Origin: JAKACA01 sp052143575
GTDB taxonomy: Bacteria > Actinomycetota > Acidimicrobiia > Acidimicrobiales > Bog-793
Assembly (NCBI GenBank): GCA_052143575.1
Contig: JBKQSP010000041.1
Span: forward strand, 1-64,000
Length of the DNA stretch: 64,000 nt
Direction: 5' to 3'
Made by a program: the position numbers and the translations under genes. Positions 51,549 to 61,652 of the stretch are shown piece by piece. Position 1 is the first letter of the stretch. Each line of letters begins with the position of its first letter. A model generated the notes under the pieces. It was not told the origin of the DNA. It made no database searches and was given only the letters and a program-made list of their open reading frames with translations.

Positions 51549-52324
51549 GCACCTCGGGGAACGGATCAAGCGCCCCCTCGGAGGCGGTCCGGGTCGAAGG
51601 GCTCCACAAGTCCTTCGGTGCCATCGAGGTGCTGAAGGGCGTCGACATGGCGATGAACGGCAACGAGGTCGTCTGCCTCATCGGCGCTTCCGGGTCGGGC
51701 AAGTCCACCCTCTTGCGCTGCATCAACCTGCTCGAACCGATCGACGCCGGGCGCATCGTGCTCTGGGGGCAGGACGTCTCGTCCGACCCCGGCCTCGACC
51801 AGAACCTCGTGCGGCGCCAGATCGGCATCGTGTTTCAGTCCTTCAACCTCTTCCCGCACATGAACGTCCTCGCCAACGTGACCCTTGCCCCCACCAGAGC
51901 CCTCGGCGTGCCCCGCGAGCAGGCGGTCGAAGAGGCGCGCGCCCTCCTCGGCCGCTTCGGGCTGTCCGACAAGGAGCGCGACTACCCCGACCGGCTCTCC
52001 GGCGGCCAGCAGCAGCGAGTGGCGATCGTGCGCGCCTTGGCGATGCGCCCGAGGATCATGCTCCTCGACGAGGTGACGAGCGCCCTCGACCCCGAACTCG
52101 TAGCCGAGGTGCTCGACGTTATCCGGGAGCTGGCGGCTTCCGGGATGACGATGGTCATCGCCACCCACGAGATGGGATTCGCCCGCGACATCGCCAACCG
52201 GGTCTGCTTCCTCGAGGACGGTCTGATCGTGGAGGAGGCGCCACCGGGGGAGCTCTTCAGCCAGCCGAAGGACGAGCGCACGCAGCGCTTCCTCCGCCGC
52301 ATCATCGACGCCGGACGTCTTTGA
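51545..52324 (+). CDS. Amino acid ABC transporter ATP-binding protein
   Basis: A 259-aa ATPase of the GlnQ/HisP type. Walker A is GASGSGKST, the Q-loop is VFQSFNLFPHM, the signature is LSGGQQQR, Walker B is RIMLLDEVTSALDP, and the H-loop is IATHEMGFA. GTG51545 overlaps the permease stop. With the two preceding genes it makes a complete polar amino acid importer; the substrate is not identified. Confidence 0.95.
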   Translation: MSTSGNGSSAPSEAVRVEGLHKSFGAIEVLKGVDMAMNGNEVVCLIGASGSGKSTLLRCINLLEPIDAGRIVLWGQDVSSDPGLDQNLVRRQIGIVFQSFNLFPHMNVLANVTLAPTRALGVPREQAVEEARALLGRFGLSDKERDYPDRLSGGQQQRVAIVRALAMRPRIMLLDEVTSALDPELVAEVLDVIRELAASGMTMVIATHEMGFARDIANRVCFLEDGLIVEEAPPGELFSQPKDERTQRFLRRIIDAGRL

Positions 52325-52348
52325 GATACGCCCGTGCGTCGGTACACT
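52321..52348 (+). promoter_or_regulatory. Strong candidate promoter, leaderless
   Basis: TTGAGA (52321-52326) and TACACT (52343-52348) are separated by 16 bases, close to the housekeeping consensus. The -10 ends 6 bases before GTG52355. The -35 overlaps the ABC ATPase stop codon. This separates the small unknown gene and the CHAT gene from the ABC transporter operon. Confidence 0.6.
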
Positions 52349-52354
52349 CGCCGC

Positions 52355-52921
52355 GTGGATCCGCCCCTCGCCGACGTGGTGTCGTTCGCCGAGCGGGCCT
52401 CCACCCGACAACGACAGCAGGTTGTGGCCGATGGCGCGCAGCGGCCTCCTGCGGACGAGGACATCGTTGCCGAGCCGGCCGACCTTGCCCGAGAGGCGAT
52501 GATCCGACGCTTCGGGCAGCTCGGATACGCCGGGCCGACGGAGCGGTTCCGTTCCGTCGACGACGTGCTGGCGGTGCTCGTGTACGACTCGGCCATCGAG
52601 CCCGAACCGCTCGTCGGCATCCGGGGTGATGCATCCGGGTCGACGCGTCAGCTGACCTTCGAGAGCCCCGCCCTCACGATCGAGGTGCAGTTGGAAGGTT
52701 CCGCCCGGGAGCTGACGTGCCAAGTCGTGCCCCCGCAGCCCGCCTCCCTGGAGGTCCGTCACGAAGGCGGGACGTTGGGCCTCATGTCCGACGAATACGG
52801 CACCTTCTTCGCCCCGTCGCTGCCGGCGGGTGCCGTCAGCCTGCGGTGCACACCGCTCAGCGGGGATACCGAACCGGTCGTCACCAGCTGGTTCACGCCG
52901 CCCGAGCACCCATTTGCCTGA
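52355..52921 (+). CDS. Unknown protein paired with the CHAT-TPR protease
   Basis: A 188-aa protein: a helical N-terminal ~75 residues (LADVVSFAERASTRQRQQVV, REAMIRRFGQLGY), then an all-beta C-terminal half with PALTIEVQLEGSARELTCQV, GGTLGLMSDEYGTFFAPSL and VTSWFTPPE. The second half resembles a CARDB/Ig-like sandwich, but I do not recognise the family. GTG52355 is chosen for the 6-base spacing to TACACT; GTG52334 would add seven residues. The CHAT gene starts 28 bp after its stop, so it may be that protease's regulator or substrate. Confidence 0.65.
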   Translation: MDPPLADVVSFAERASTRQRQQVVADGAQRPPADEDIVAEPADLAREAMIRRFGQLGYAGPTERFRSVDDVLAVLVYDSAIEPEPLVGIRGDASGSTRQLTFESPALTIEVQLEGSARELTCQVVPPQPASLEVRHEGGTLGLMSDEYGTFFAPSLPAGAVSLRCTPLSGDTEPVVTSWFTPPEHPFA

Positions 52922-52949
52922 CGCCTGAGCACGAAGTCCTGGGCGCGAG

Positions 52950-55817
52950 GTGACGCAGTCGGGCTCCAAGGCCGGGAGAGCGCCCGACCACGTGCCGTCT
53001 GAGGTCGGGCTCGCGCAGGCAGATCGCGCCCTCGAGCTGGCTGGGGCGGATCCGCGCCGCGCACTGGCGCTCGCCGAGGCCCTCCTCGAGCGCGCCGACA
53101 TCGGAGGCGAAGGGCGCGCCGTTGCCGAGCGGGCGGCCGCACTCGCTGAGCTCGGGCTCGGACGTGTGGCCGCCTCCCGGGCGCGCTTCGAGCGCGCGAG
53201 GGACCGGGCGCTGGCAGACGGCGTCCTGAGCCGCTTGCCCGAGATCCAGATCGGGTTGGCGATCGTCCTGTTGCAAAGTGAGGAGCCGGTGGCTGCCATG
53301 GCCGAGATCGACGCCGCCCTCGTCCTTGCGCGAGACAGAGCCACCCTCGGTCAGGTCCAGTCGCAGCGAGCCACGATCTTGATGCGTCTCGGGCGCTATC
53401 CCGAAGCCCTCGAGCAGGCCACGATCGCCCTTGCCAGCTGCCGGTCCGCCGGCCTTGCCGGACCGGTGGCGCGCCTGCTCTCGAATCAGGGCATCGTGCA
53501 CGCCTACCTAGGGGACTACGAAGAGGCCGAAGTCGAGCTGCAAGAGGCGCTCGCGCTGCTCCGGCGCCAGGGCTCCGATCTCGGAGTCGCCAACGTCGTG
53601 CACAACCTCGGCTTTGTGGCGGCCAGGCGAGGCGACATCCCCGCCGCCTTGGCTCACTTCGACGAGGCGTTCCGCCAGCACGTGCGCCTCGGCATCCCGT
53701 CGCCGGCGGCGTTGACCGACCGCTGCGAAGTGCTCATGTCGGCACGCCTCCTGCCCGAAGCCCGTGCCGCCGCTGCCGAAGCGATCGCCGGCCTGCAAGC
53801 GGCGGGACAGGCCGCCGATCTCGCCGAGGCGAGGCTCATGCTTGCCGCAGTCGCCTTCGCCGGCGGCGACTTCGCGACGGCTCGGTCAGCGGCGGAGGAG
53901 GCCTCCGAGGCGCTCGCTCGCCAGGGGCGCAACGGCTGGGCGGTCTTGGGCCGATTCGTGGCGGCGCGGGCGACGTGGGCCACCGAAGCGCCCTTGGCGC
54001 CGATCCCCTCTGGGCTCGGTGCGGGGCGCCTGCGTCCTGAAGAGGGCGCCCGTGCAGCGGGGACCGACCGCCGCCGTCTGGCTGCGATCGTGCCACACGC
54101 TGGCGCCCTCGCCCGCGAGCTGAGGGCCGCCGGTTGGCGGCTTCACGCCCTCGAGGCCCTCATCATCGCCGCCCGGGCCGCCATCGCAGCCGGTGAGCCG
54201 GCCCAGGCGGTCTCGCTGCTGGCGGCCGCCGACGTTGCCGCCTCGGCTCGTCACGGCGCCTCATCGGACGAGCGGGTGCGGGCCTGGTTCGCCGTCGCCC
54301 TCGGTCGTCTCGCCGGCGGCGACAGCAGGGCCGCCTTATCGGCGCTGCGGACGGGGCTGCAGGTCGCCGAGGAGCACCGGGCCGCTTTCGGCGCTACAGA
54401 GCTGCGAGCACGGGCGACCCTGGCATCCTCCGATCTTGCCGAGCTCGGTCTCGAGATCGCCGTCGGCGAGGGCTCGCCGGCGGGCGTGCTCGAATGGTCC
54501 GAGCGCTGGCGGGCACGTTCGCTCTGGCCACCGGAGGTCCTCCCCCCGCCTGACCGCCTCCTCGCCGAGGGGCTCTCCCAGCTCCGGCATACGGTGGCCG
54601 CCCTCGAGCTGGTGGTTCAGGCAGGCGAGGGCGCCGGTGCCGAAGCTCAGCACCTCGTGAGGCGTCGCAAACAGCTGGAGGCGAGCATTCGGCACCGCTC
54701 CCTCGGACGTGGGCGGCAGCGTCGGCCCGCAGCCGAGGTGCCGACCGTGCCGGAGGTGCAGGCTCGCTTGGGAGCGTCCGGGTCAGGCGCCGTCGTCGAG
54801 CTCGTTGCCGTCGCCGGACAGCTGCACGCCGTCGTGTGCACGCAGGCCAGCTGTGTCGTGCGCCAGCTCGGATCGACGGCCGAGTTGGCGCGCTGGCGAG
54901 CAGCCGCCCGCTTCGCCCTCACACGCCTCGCCCTCGGCCGCAGCTCGTATGCCAGCCTTGTCGCCGCCGGCGAGCTGCTCGGGCGTGCCGCCTCGGCTGT
55001 GGATCGCCTCTTGTTCGAGCCGATCGTCGGCGACCTCAGCGTGGCCCTCACGGCCGATCGCCCCGAGCTCGTGATCGTGCCGACCGGGACGCTGCATTCC
55101 TTGCCGTGGGCGCTGCTACCGAGTCTGCGGGAACGGCCGCTGTCGGTGGCGCCGTCGCTCGCCTTGTTCATGAAGCACTCCTCGGGTGCTCGTCCTGGTG
55201 GCGCCACCGTGCTCGTCGCCGCCCCCGGCGTGCCGTCGGCCGACGTCGAGGTGGCGGCACTTAAGCCTCTCTACCGGGAGGCCGTCACGCTGGCGGGACG
55301 AGCGGCCACCGCCGAGGCGGTGGCGACCGCCCTGCAGGGGGCGGCGCGGGCGCACGTCGTCGCCCACGGCCGCTTTCGGGCGGACAACGCCCTCTTCTCC
55401 GCCCTCGATCTCGCCGACGGGCCCCTCACCGTCTACGACCTCGAGCAGATCGGCGAGGGGCCTGAGCTGCTCGTCCTGTCCTCCTGTGACGCCGGCCGCT
55501 CGGACGTGCAGCCGGGAGACGAGTTGATGGGGGCAGCGGCTGCCATGCTGTCGCTTGGTTCGCGAGCGATCGTGGCGAGCGTCGTTCCGGTGCCCGATGC
55601 CGGTGCCCCGTCCGTCATGGCCGAATTCCATGCCCAGCTCGGCGCCGGTTTACCGCCGTCCAGCGCCCTGGCGGTGACGCAGGCCGCTCATGGAATCAGA
55701 GGTCTTGCCCCCGAAGAACTGGCCGATCGCTCGCTGCCGGTGCTGCAGGCGCTGGCGGCCGCCGGCTTCGTCTGCCTCGGCGCCGGAGGTCGACCGGCGA
55801 CTCCTCCCTGCCGCTAG
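52950..55817 (+). CDS. TPR-CHAT domain protein (caspase-like protease)
   Basis: A 955-aa protein. Residues ~25-400 are alpha-helical TPR repeats of the pattern AL..A...L...G....A. Residues ~655-955 are a CHAT domain with the caspase dyad His806 in HVVAHGRF and Cys846 in LVLSSCDAGRS. The CHAT core also holds VPTGTLHSLPWALLP and the DELMGAAAAMLSLGSRAIVAS end. CHAT peptidases cleave partner proteins in separase-like, gasdermin and Craspase immune systems; the actinobacterial TPR-CHAT group is little studied. GTG52950 follows the small unknown gene by 28 bp. Both catalytic residues are intact. Confidence 0.9.
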   Translation: MTQSGSKAGRAPDHVPSEVGLAQADRALELAGADPRRALALAEALLERADIGGEGRAVAERAAALAELGLGRVAASRARFERARDRALADGVLSRLPEIQIGLAIVLLQSEEPVAAMAEIDAALVLARDRATLGQVQSQRATILMRLGRYPEALEQATIALASCRSAGLAGPVARLLSNQGIVHAYLGDYEEAEVELQEALALLRRQGSDLGVANVVHNLGFVAARRGDIPAALAHFDEAFRQHVRLGIPSPAALTDRCEVLMSARLLPEARAAAAEAIAGLQAAGQAADLAEARLMLAAVAFAGGDFATARSAAEEASEALARQGRNGWAVLGRFVAARATWATEAPLAPIPSGLGAGRLRPEEGARAAGTDRRRLAAIVPHAGALARELRAAGWRLHALEALIIAARAAIAAGEPAQAVSLLAAADVAASARHGASSDERVRAWFAVALGRLAGGDSRAALSALRTGLQVAEEHRAAFGATELRARATLASSDLAELGLEIAVGEGSPAGVLEWSERWRARSLWPPEVLPPPDRLLAEGLSQLRHTVAALELVVQAGEGAGAEAQHLVRRRKQLEASIRHRSLGRGRQRRPAAEVPTVPEVQARLGASGSGAVVELVAVAGQLHAVVCTQASCVVRQLGSTAELARWRAAARFALTRLALGRSSYASLVAAGELLGRAASAVDRLLFEPIVGDLSVALTADRPELVIVPTGTLHSLPWALLPSLRERPLSVAPSLALFMKHSSGARPGGATVLVAAPGVPSADVEVAALKPLYREAVTLAGRAATAEAVATALQGAARAHVVAHGRFRADNALFSALDLADGPLTVYDLEQIGEGPELLVLSSCDAGRSDVQPGDELMGAAAAMLSLGSRAIVASVVPVPDAGAPSVMAEFHAQLGAGLPPSSALAVTQAAHGIRGLAPEELADRSLPVLQALAAAGFVCLGAGGRPATPPCR

Positions 55818-55875
55818 GGGGAGATCCCGGCGGGGCGCGCATGCGCGGCGTCCGGGTAGCTGCGAAGATGACGAA

Positions 55876-56841
<966 letters not shown>

Positions 56842-56868
56842 TCGAGATGGGCCGGAGAGGGTGTCCTC

Positions 56869-58218
56869 GTGCTGACACGACGCGGTAAGGAGGCGCTGGC
56901 GGCGTTCTTCGTCCTCCTCGTGGCGGGCAGGATCCTCGGGGTGACCGAGCTGTTCGGCATGTCGGTCGCCGTGTTGGCGCTCGTCCTCGTGAGCGTCGTG
57001 CGGCTGCGCGCCTCGCACGTGCGTGCCGCCGTCTCGGCGCGCTTGTCCCCCGAGGTCATCGAGGCGACCCAGCCAACGGTGCTCGAGCTCTTCGTCGAGA
57101 ACACCGGGGCGGTTCCCACGCCGCCGAGCCGGCTGCAGCTCGTGCCGAGCGGAGGGGGCCGCCACCGCATCCTCGTCCCCCGCCTGGCCCCGGGGGAGCG
57201 TGCCACGGTGACGATCGGCCTCGACAGCTCGCGCCGTGGACGGCACGCCATCAGCGGTTACGACGCCGTGCTCACCGACGCCCTCGGTCTCGCCAGCAAG
57301 CGCGTGGTCACCACGGGGGGCATCTCCTATCTCGTGCGCCCGCGAACGGAGGAGCTGCCACACACCCTTCCCCTCAGTGCCGGCCTCGGCGATCAGGAGA
57401 GCACGCACTCGGCGGCAGAGCGCATCCTGACGGGTGCTTCCATGCTGCGCGGCTACGTGCCGGGCGATGACCTGCGACGCATCCACTGGCCGACGACCGC
57501 TCGTGTCGGCGAGCTCATGGTCCGCGAGGGCGGTGACCCTGACTCCGCCAACCGTTCCGGCACGACGATCGTCCTCGGGACGAGCCGCGGCGGCGGCGAC
57601 GCTTTCGAACGTGCCGTCGAGGTCGCCGCCAGTCTCGCCACGGTGGCACTGCGGGAGGGGATGCTGCGGGTCGTCACGACCAGCGGGTACGACAGCGGGC
57701 TCTCCTATGGCCCTGCCCACCTCGACGGCATCAGCGTGTACCTCGCTACGGTGCAGCCGCAGGACGCCCCCCTGCGGAGCCGGCATCGCCGGCAGGGCGC
57801 GGCAGTCGCCTCGCCAGAACGGAACGGGTCAGCGGCTGCGAACGGGGACGGCGAGCTTGCCGATCCGGCGACGGCCCTCGTGGGCCAGCTCTTCGGACGC
57901 GCCTTCGGCCGCGACGAGTGGAATGTCCTCATCACCGTCGAGGCGGCCACGCGGCTGGAGGACGCCGAGCTCAACCCCGACGTGCTCGCCCGCATGCCCT
58001 CCCAGGTCGGGACCGTGGCCCTCGTCCTTGTCGGCGGGGATGCCCCTCGTTTCGAACGGCTCGCACGCAACGAGATCGCCGTCTTCCTGCCGGTGGGCAG
58101 AGCCATGCACGACATCTGGAACACCGCCATGGATCTGCCGATCGGGGAGGCTCGCGCCGTCGACGCAGGCGAGCGGGAGCTCGAGCACGCCCACCCGGCT
58201 CGTCTGGATGCGACGTGA
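56869..58218 (+). CDS. DUF58 membrane-associated protein
   Basis: A 449-aa protein with two N-terminal membrane helices (ALAAFFVLLVAGRILGV and FGMSVAVLALVLVSVVRL). An Ig-like extracytoplasmic part follows, and the DUF58 core has LRGYVPGDDLRRIHWPTTARVGELMVRE. A vWA-like C-terminal region follows. The family works with MoxR in cell-envelope assembly. GTG56869 has GGAGAGGG about 8 bases upstream, and the TGA overlaps the next gene's GTG (GTGA). Confidence 0.9.
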   Translation: MLTRRGKEALAAFFVLLVAGRILGVTELFGMSVAVLALVLVSVVRLRASHVRAAVSARLSPEVIEATQPTVLELFVENTGAVPTPPSRLQLVPSGGGRHRILVPRLAPGERATVTIGLDSSRRGRHAISGYDAVLTDALGLASKRVVTTGGISYLVRPRTEELPHTLPLSAGLGDQESTHSAAERILTGASMLRGYVPGDDLRRIHWPTTARVGELMVREGGDPDSANRSGTTIVLGTSRGGGDAFERAVEVAASLATVALREGMLRVVTTSGYDSGLSYGPAHLDGISVYLATVQPQDAPLRSRHRRQGAAVASPERNGSAAANGDGELADPATALVGQLFGRAFGRDEWNVLITVEAATRLEDAELNPDVLARMPSQVGTVALVLVGGDAPRFERLARNEIAVFLPVGRAMHDIWNTAMDLPIGEARAVDAGERELEHAHPARLDAT

Positions 58219-60572
58219 TCACTCCATGGACGGCGCTCGTCCTTCTCGACGTCGTCGCCGTGGCGACCTTCGCCCGCTGTTTCTCAGGCCCGGGCGAGCT
58301 CGCCATCATCGTCCCGGTCTGCCTCGGTGCTCATCTCATCGCCCACCTCGGCCGTCGTCTTCGCCGAGGCGGCAACACTGCCGGCGGCATCGCGCTCTGG
58401 GCGCTGACGGCCGCCCTCGTCGCCTACGTGCCCGTCGCCCTGCTCGACGGCGCCAGCTTCCGGCTCGGGCTGCTGCCGCTCACCGGCACCCAACACGTGC
58501 TCGGGCATCAGCTGGGGGCGGCATGGCTCATCTTCTCCGACCGGGTGGCCCCGGTCGCCGAGGCTCGCGGACTCGTGCTGGCGGCCGCCTGGGCAGGAGG
58601 TGTCCTCGCCATGGCGGCCGAGGCGCTCGACGCCGACACGACGCTGCCGGCCATCGTCGCCCTCGTGCCTGCCTTCGACATCGTCGTGTTCACGGGCACG
58701 CTCGGAACCTCGACGGGAAGGGCGCCCGAGCTGGCCGCTCTGGCAGCCCTCGCCGTCTGGTACCTCTCCGGCACGAACCGGCATCCCGCCACCGAGCAGG
58801 TCGTGACGGCGCGCCTCGAGGGTTCGACACCGCAACCCTCGCCTGACGTGCGACGGGTGCCCGGCCTCCTCGGCGGGCGGCGGGCGCCGTCGGCTGTCGC
58901 CGGGCTCGCGCTTGTCGCCGGCGTGGCGGCCGGCGTGATCGGTCCCCTCGTTCCCGGTGCCACGAGCGCCGCCCTCTTGGCGTGGCACGACTCTGGCAAG
59001 GGGTCGAATCTCAACAAGAGCGGTCAGCGCAGCCATGGCGTCGGGCCCGTCTCGATCAGCAGCTTCGTCGACGTCGGCGAGGAAGAGATCGCCAACACGA
59101 ACCTTCCGCTCTTCCGCGTCTACGGGACAAGGCCGACCCGGGAGATCCTCTTCATCGACGACGACTTCACCGGGACGCAGTGGCAGCAGCAACCGATGGG
59201 GGAACGGACCCCGGTGATCCCGTTCACGACATCGCTGCAGCAGCTGGAACATCATCCGGTCCCGCCCGTCGACGGCAAGCAATTCGAGACCGTGACCCAG
59301 GTCATCTCGAACATCGATCTTGACGGGCCGGAGATTCCCACCCCGGCCATCCCGATTGCCATGGACAGCGACACCTCAGCGACCCTGGAAGGGTCGGACG
59401 GGCCGGTCCTCGTCGCACCGGATGCCTTCGGCAACAACTACACCTACGGCGTGAAAGCGCTCTTGGCGCCAGATCCAGACGTCGCGCAGCAGGACTACAA
59501 CCTGGCCGACCCGCCGGCGCCGGCGGTCGACTTCGCCGTGCCGCAGCCGCTTCCGGCGCGCATCCGCATCCTTGCCCAGGAGCTCGTGACGGATTCCATG
59601 ACCGAGGAGCAGAAGGCCTTCGCCATCGAGGACTTCCTCCTCACCCACTTTCGCTACGAGCTCCCCAAGACCGTCCCGGCGGCGCCGACAGCCAGCTACG
59701 CCGCACTGCAGGACTTCTTGTTCGCGACGAGGACCGGCTACTGCCAGCAGTTCTCTAGCGCCTTCGCCGTGCTCGCCCGCATCGACGGCTTGGCGACGCG
59801 GGTGGTCGTGGGCTTCCTGCCGACGCGGCTGACGGACAACAGCTGGGTCGTCACCGGCCTGCAAACCCACGCCTGGCCGCAGGTGTACTTCCCCGGCACG
59901 GGCTGGGTGGACTTCGAGCCGACGCCGGGTGCGAGCGCCCCCACCTACCCCGTAGGCATCACGACGACGACGGTGCGAGGCGCCACGACGACGACGACGA
60001 CCGTGCTGCGCACCGGTGGATCCCTCCCTGCTCACAACTTGCAACCTCCGAAGGGCGGTGTCACGGGCAGCAGCTTCACCTTCCCGACGGTGCCCCCGGT
60101 TCGCGGCCAGTCGGGCGGCGGGTCCGGTCAAGGTGGGTCCTCGGACGTCGTCACCGTCCTTCTCGCCCTCCTCGCCGGCGCTGTCCTTTGGAGCATTGCC
60201 ATCCCGTCATGGCGGGTCCTGCAAGCGCGGCGCGTCCGCGACCCGGTGCGCGGGATCCTGCTCGCCTGGCGTCAAGCCATCGGCGTCCTCGCCGCCACCG
60301 GGCTGCACCGCCGGCGAGCTGAGACCTTCCTCGAATTCGCCCGCAGGGTGCGGCGCGCCGGGGCGCTCACGAGCGAGGCGGACGAGGCGCTGACCCGCTT
60401 GGCCGACTCCGCCAACCGGGCGCTCTTCGCCCGCCTCCCTCCGACACGGGAGGAATCGCGACGCGCCGCCTCTGACCTGCTCGTCGTGCGCCGAGCGGCC
60501 CGTCGCTCCATGGGCTGGTGGTCGAAGCTCCTCTTGCAGCTCGATCCGCGGGATCTCCTGACGGGCTCCTAA
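58215..60572 (+). CDS. Transglutaminase-like membrane protein (DUF3488/DUF4129 type)
   Basis: A 785-aa protein with several N-terminal transmembrane helices (to ~residue 255). The extracytoplasmic transglutaminase domain carries the catalytic triad Cys in GYCQQFSSAFAVLARI, His in LQTHAWPQVYF and Asp in GWVDFEPTPG. A Thr-rich linker, one more membrane helix and a cytoplasmic tail of DUF4129 type follow (RRRAETFLEFARRVR). It probably crosslinks or hydrolyses peptide bonds in envelope proteins. It is the third gene of the MoxR-DUF58-transglutaminase unit. Confidence 0.92.
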   Translation: MITPWTALVLLDVVAVATFARCFSGPGELAIIVPVCLGAHLIAHLGRRLRRGGNTAGGIALWALTAALVAYVPVALLDGASFRLGLLPLTGTQHVLGHQLGAAWLIFSDRVAPVAEARGLVLAAAWAGGVLAMAAEALDADTTLPAIVALVPAFDIVVFTGTLGTSTGRAPELAALAALAVWYLSGTNRHPATEQVVTARLEGSTPQPSPDVRRVPGLLGGRRAPSAVAGLALVAGVAAGVIGPLVPGATSAALLAWHDSGKGSNLNKSGQRSHGVGPVSISSFVDVGEEEIANTNLPLFRVYGTRPTREILFIDDDFTGTQWQQQPMGERTPVIPFTTSLQQLEHHPVPPVDGKQFETVTQVISNIDLDGPEIPTPAIPIAMDSDTSATLEGSDGPVLVAPDAFGNNYTYGVKALLAPDPDVAQQDYNLADPPAPAVDFAVPQPLPARIRILAQELVTDSMTEEQKAFAIEDFLLTHFRYELPKTVPAAPTASYAALQDFLFATRTGYCQQFSSAFAVLARIDGLATRVVVGFLPTRLTDNSWVVTGLQTHAWPQVYFPGTGWVDFEPTPGASAPTYPVGITTTTVRGATTTTTTVLRTGGSLPAHNLQPPKGGVTGSSFTFPTVPPVRGQSGGGSGQGGSSDVVTVLLALLAGAVLWSIAIPSWRVLQARRVRDPVRGILLAWRQAIGVLAATGLHRRRAETFLEFARRVRRAGALTSEADEALTRLADSANRALFARLPPTREESRRAASDLLVVRRAARRSMGWWSKLLLQLDPRDLLTGS

Positions 60573-60606
60573 GGTGGGCGCGTCCGCCGGGGCGGGGGTG
60601 AGCAAC

Positions 60607-60612
60607 TAGGGT
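60607..60612 (+). promoter_or_regulatory. Candidate -10 element (TAGGGT) for the sigma factor
   Basis: TAGGGT lies 7 bases before the GTG60620 start, the same leaderless arrangement seen elsewhere in the window. No -35 consensus or SigR-type GGAAT/GTT pair is visible. Confidence 0.35.
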
Positions 60613-60619
60613 TCGAAGC

Positions 60620-61189
60620 GTGGCCGATCAGGCGACTTTTGCCGAAGACACCGAGCAGTTCATGGGCTCGCTCTACTCGGCCGCGCTCCGCATGACGCGG
60701 AACCCTTCCGACGCCGAGGATCTCGTGCAGGAGACGTACCTGAAGGCCTATCGGAGCTACGACTCCTTCAGGGCCGGCACGAACCTGAAAGCGTGGTTGT
60801 ACCGCATCCTCACCAACACGTTCATCAACGCCTACCGCGCCCGCCGCCGTCACCCGGAGGAGACCGAGCTCGAGGAAGTGGAGGACTTCTACCTCTTCCA
60901 CCGGCTCGGCGGCCTCGAGGCGGCCGCCGCCGGGCGGAGCGCCGAGGACGAAGTGCTCGAGAGCATGACCGACGAGGAGGTCAAGCAGGCAATCGAGTCG
61001 CTTCCGGAGGCCTTTCGCATGGCCGTCCTGCTGGCGGACGTCGAGGGTTTCTCGTACAAGGAGATCGCCGGGATCATGGATGTGCCGATCGGCACCGTCA
61101 TGAGCCGGCTGCATCGGGGAAGAAGAGCGCTGCAGAAGGCGTTGCACGAATACGGGATGGCCCGAGGACTCGTGGCCGCCGAGTCGTGA
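60620..61189 (+). CDS. ECF sigma factor, SigR/SigH-like (group ECF12)
   Basis: A 189-aa RNA polymerase sigma factor. Region 2 has DAEDLVQETYLKAYRSYDSF, and LKAWLYRILTNTFINAYRAR covers region 2.3-2.4. Region 4 has EGFSYKEIAGIMDVPIGTVM followed by SRLHRGRRALQKAL. This matches the actinobacterial SigR/SigH type that answers thiol-oxidative stress and is held by a zinc anti-sigma factor. The anti-sigma gene follows 61 bp downstream. GTG60620 is chosen for region 2 spacing. Confidence 0.92.
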   Translation: MADQATFAEDTEQFMGSLYSAALRMTRNPSDAEDLVQETYLKAYRSYDSFRAGTNLKAWLYRILTNTFINAYRARRRHPEETELEEVEDFYLFHRLGGLEAAAAGRSAEDEVLESMTDEEVKQAIESLPEAFRMAVLLADVEGFSYKEIAGIMDVPIGTVMSRLHRGRRALQKALHEYGMARGLVAAES

Positions 61190-61250
61190 GGACACAGTAG
61201 GATCGTGACAGCGAGCCGGACAGTTGTAGCGACGGCGAGAGGCAAGATCG

Positions 61251-61574
61251 ATGGGTGACCACGAGCAGGCAGAGTTTGACTGCCGGGAAGCGTTGCACCG
61301 CATCTACCACTTTCTCGACGGTGAGCTGACGCCCGTGCGCCGGCACGAGATCGAGGCGCATCTCGACGGTTGCTCGCCGTGCCTGCAGATGTTCGGCTTC
61401 GAGGCCGAGCTGCGTCGCGTCGTGCACGACAAGTGCCGCGACGCCGTCCCGGACAGCCTGCGCCAGCGCATCGCCGACACGATCAACCATGAGCACGCCG
61501 CCGCGACGGCCAGTGAGGGCGCCGGCCATGGCCGTGCGGGCGGAGCCATGGTCGAGGAGCACGAAGGCGTCTGA
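61251..61574 (+). CDS. ZAS-family anti-sigma factor (RsrA-like)
   Basis: A 107-aa protein with the zinc-binding anti-sigma signature: upstream Cys in FDCREALHRIYHFLDGEL, then HEIEAHLDGCSPC giving HxxxCxxC. These residues bind zinc and form disulfides on oxidation, releasing the sigma factor. The C-terminal 30 residues are disordered (AGHGRAGGAMVEEHEGV). ATG61251 has GAGAGG 8 bases upstream. Likely acts on the sigma factor encoded just upstream. Confidence 0.92.
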   Translation: MGDHEQAEFDCREALHRIYHFLDGELTPVRRHEIEAHLDGCSPCLQMFGFEAELRRVVHDKCRDAVPDSLRQRIADTINHEHAAATASEGAGHGRAGGAMVEEHEGV

Positions 61575-61640
61575 GCCGCGGGGCTCCTGCGAACGACAGG
61601 TGCTCATAAGGGCGGTGCTCGTCCCACTCGTCGGCACGCC

Positions 61641-61646
61641 TACGAT
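61641..61646 (+). promoter_or_regulatory. Candidate -10 element (TACGAT), leaderless
   Basis: TACGAT ends exactly 6 bases before GTG61653. No Shine-Dalgarno sequence is present, and the -35 is not obvious. Confidence 0.45.
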
Positions 61647-61652
61647 GCTCTC

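Noticed and set aside
52950..55817. Complete gasdermin or Craspase immune system
   Set aside because: A CHAT protease is present but no gasdermin-like pore protein, Cas protein or recognised effector lies next to it; only a candidate pair is claimed.
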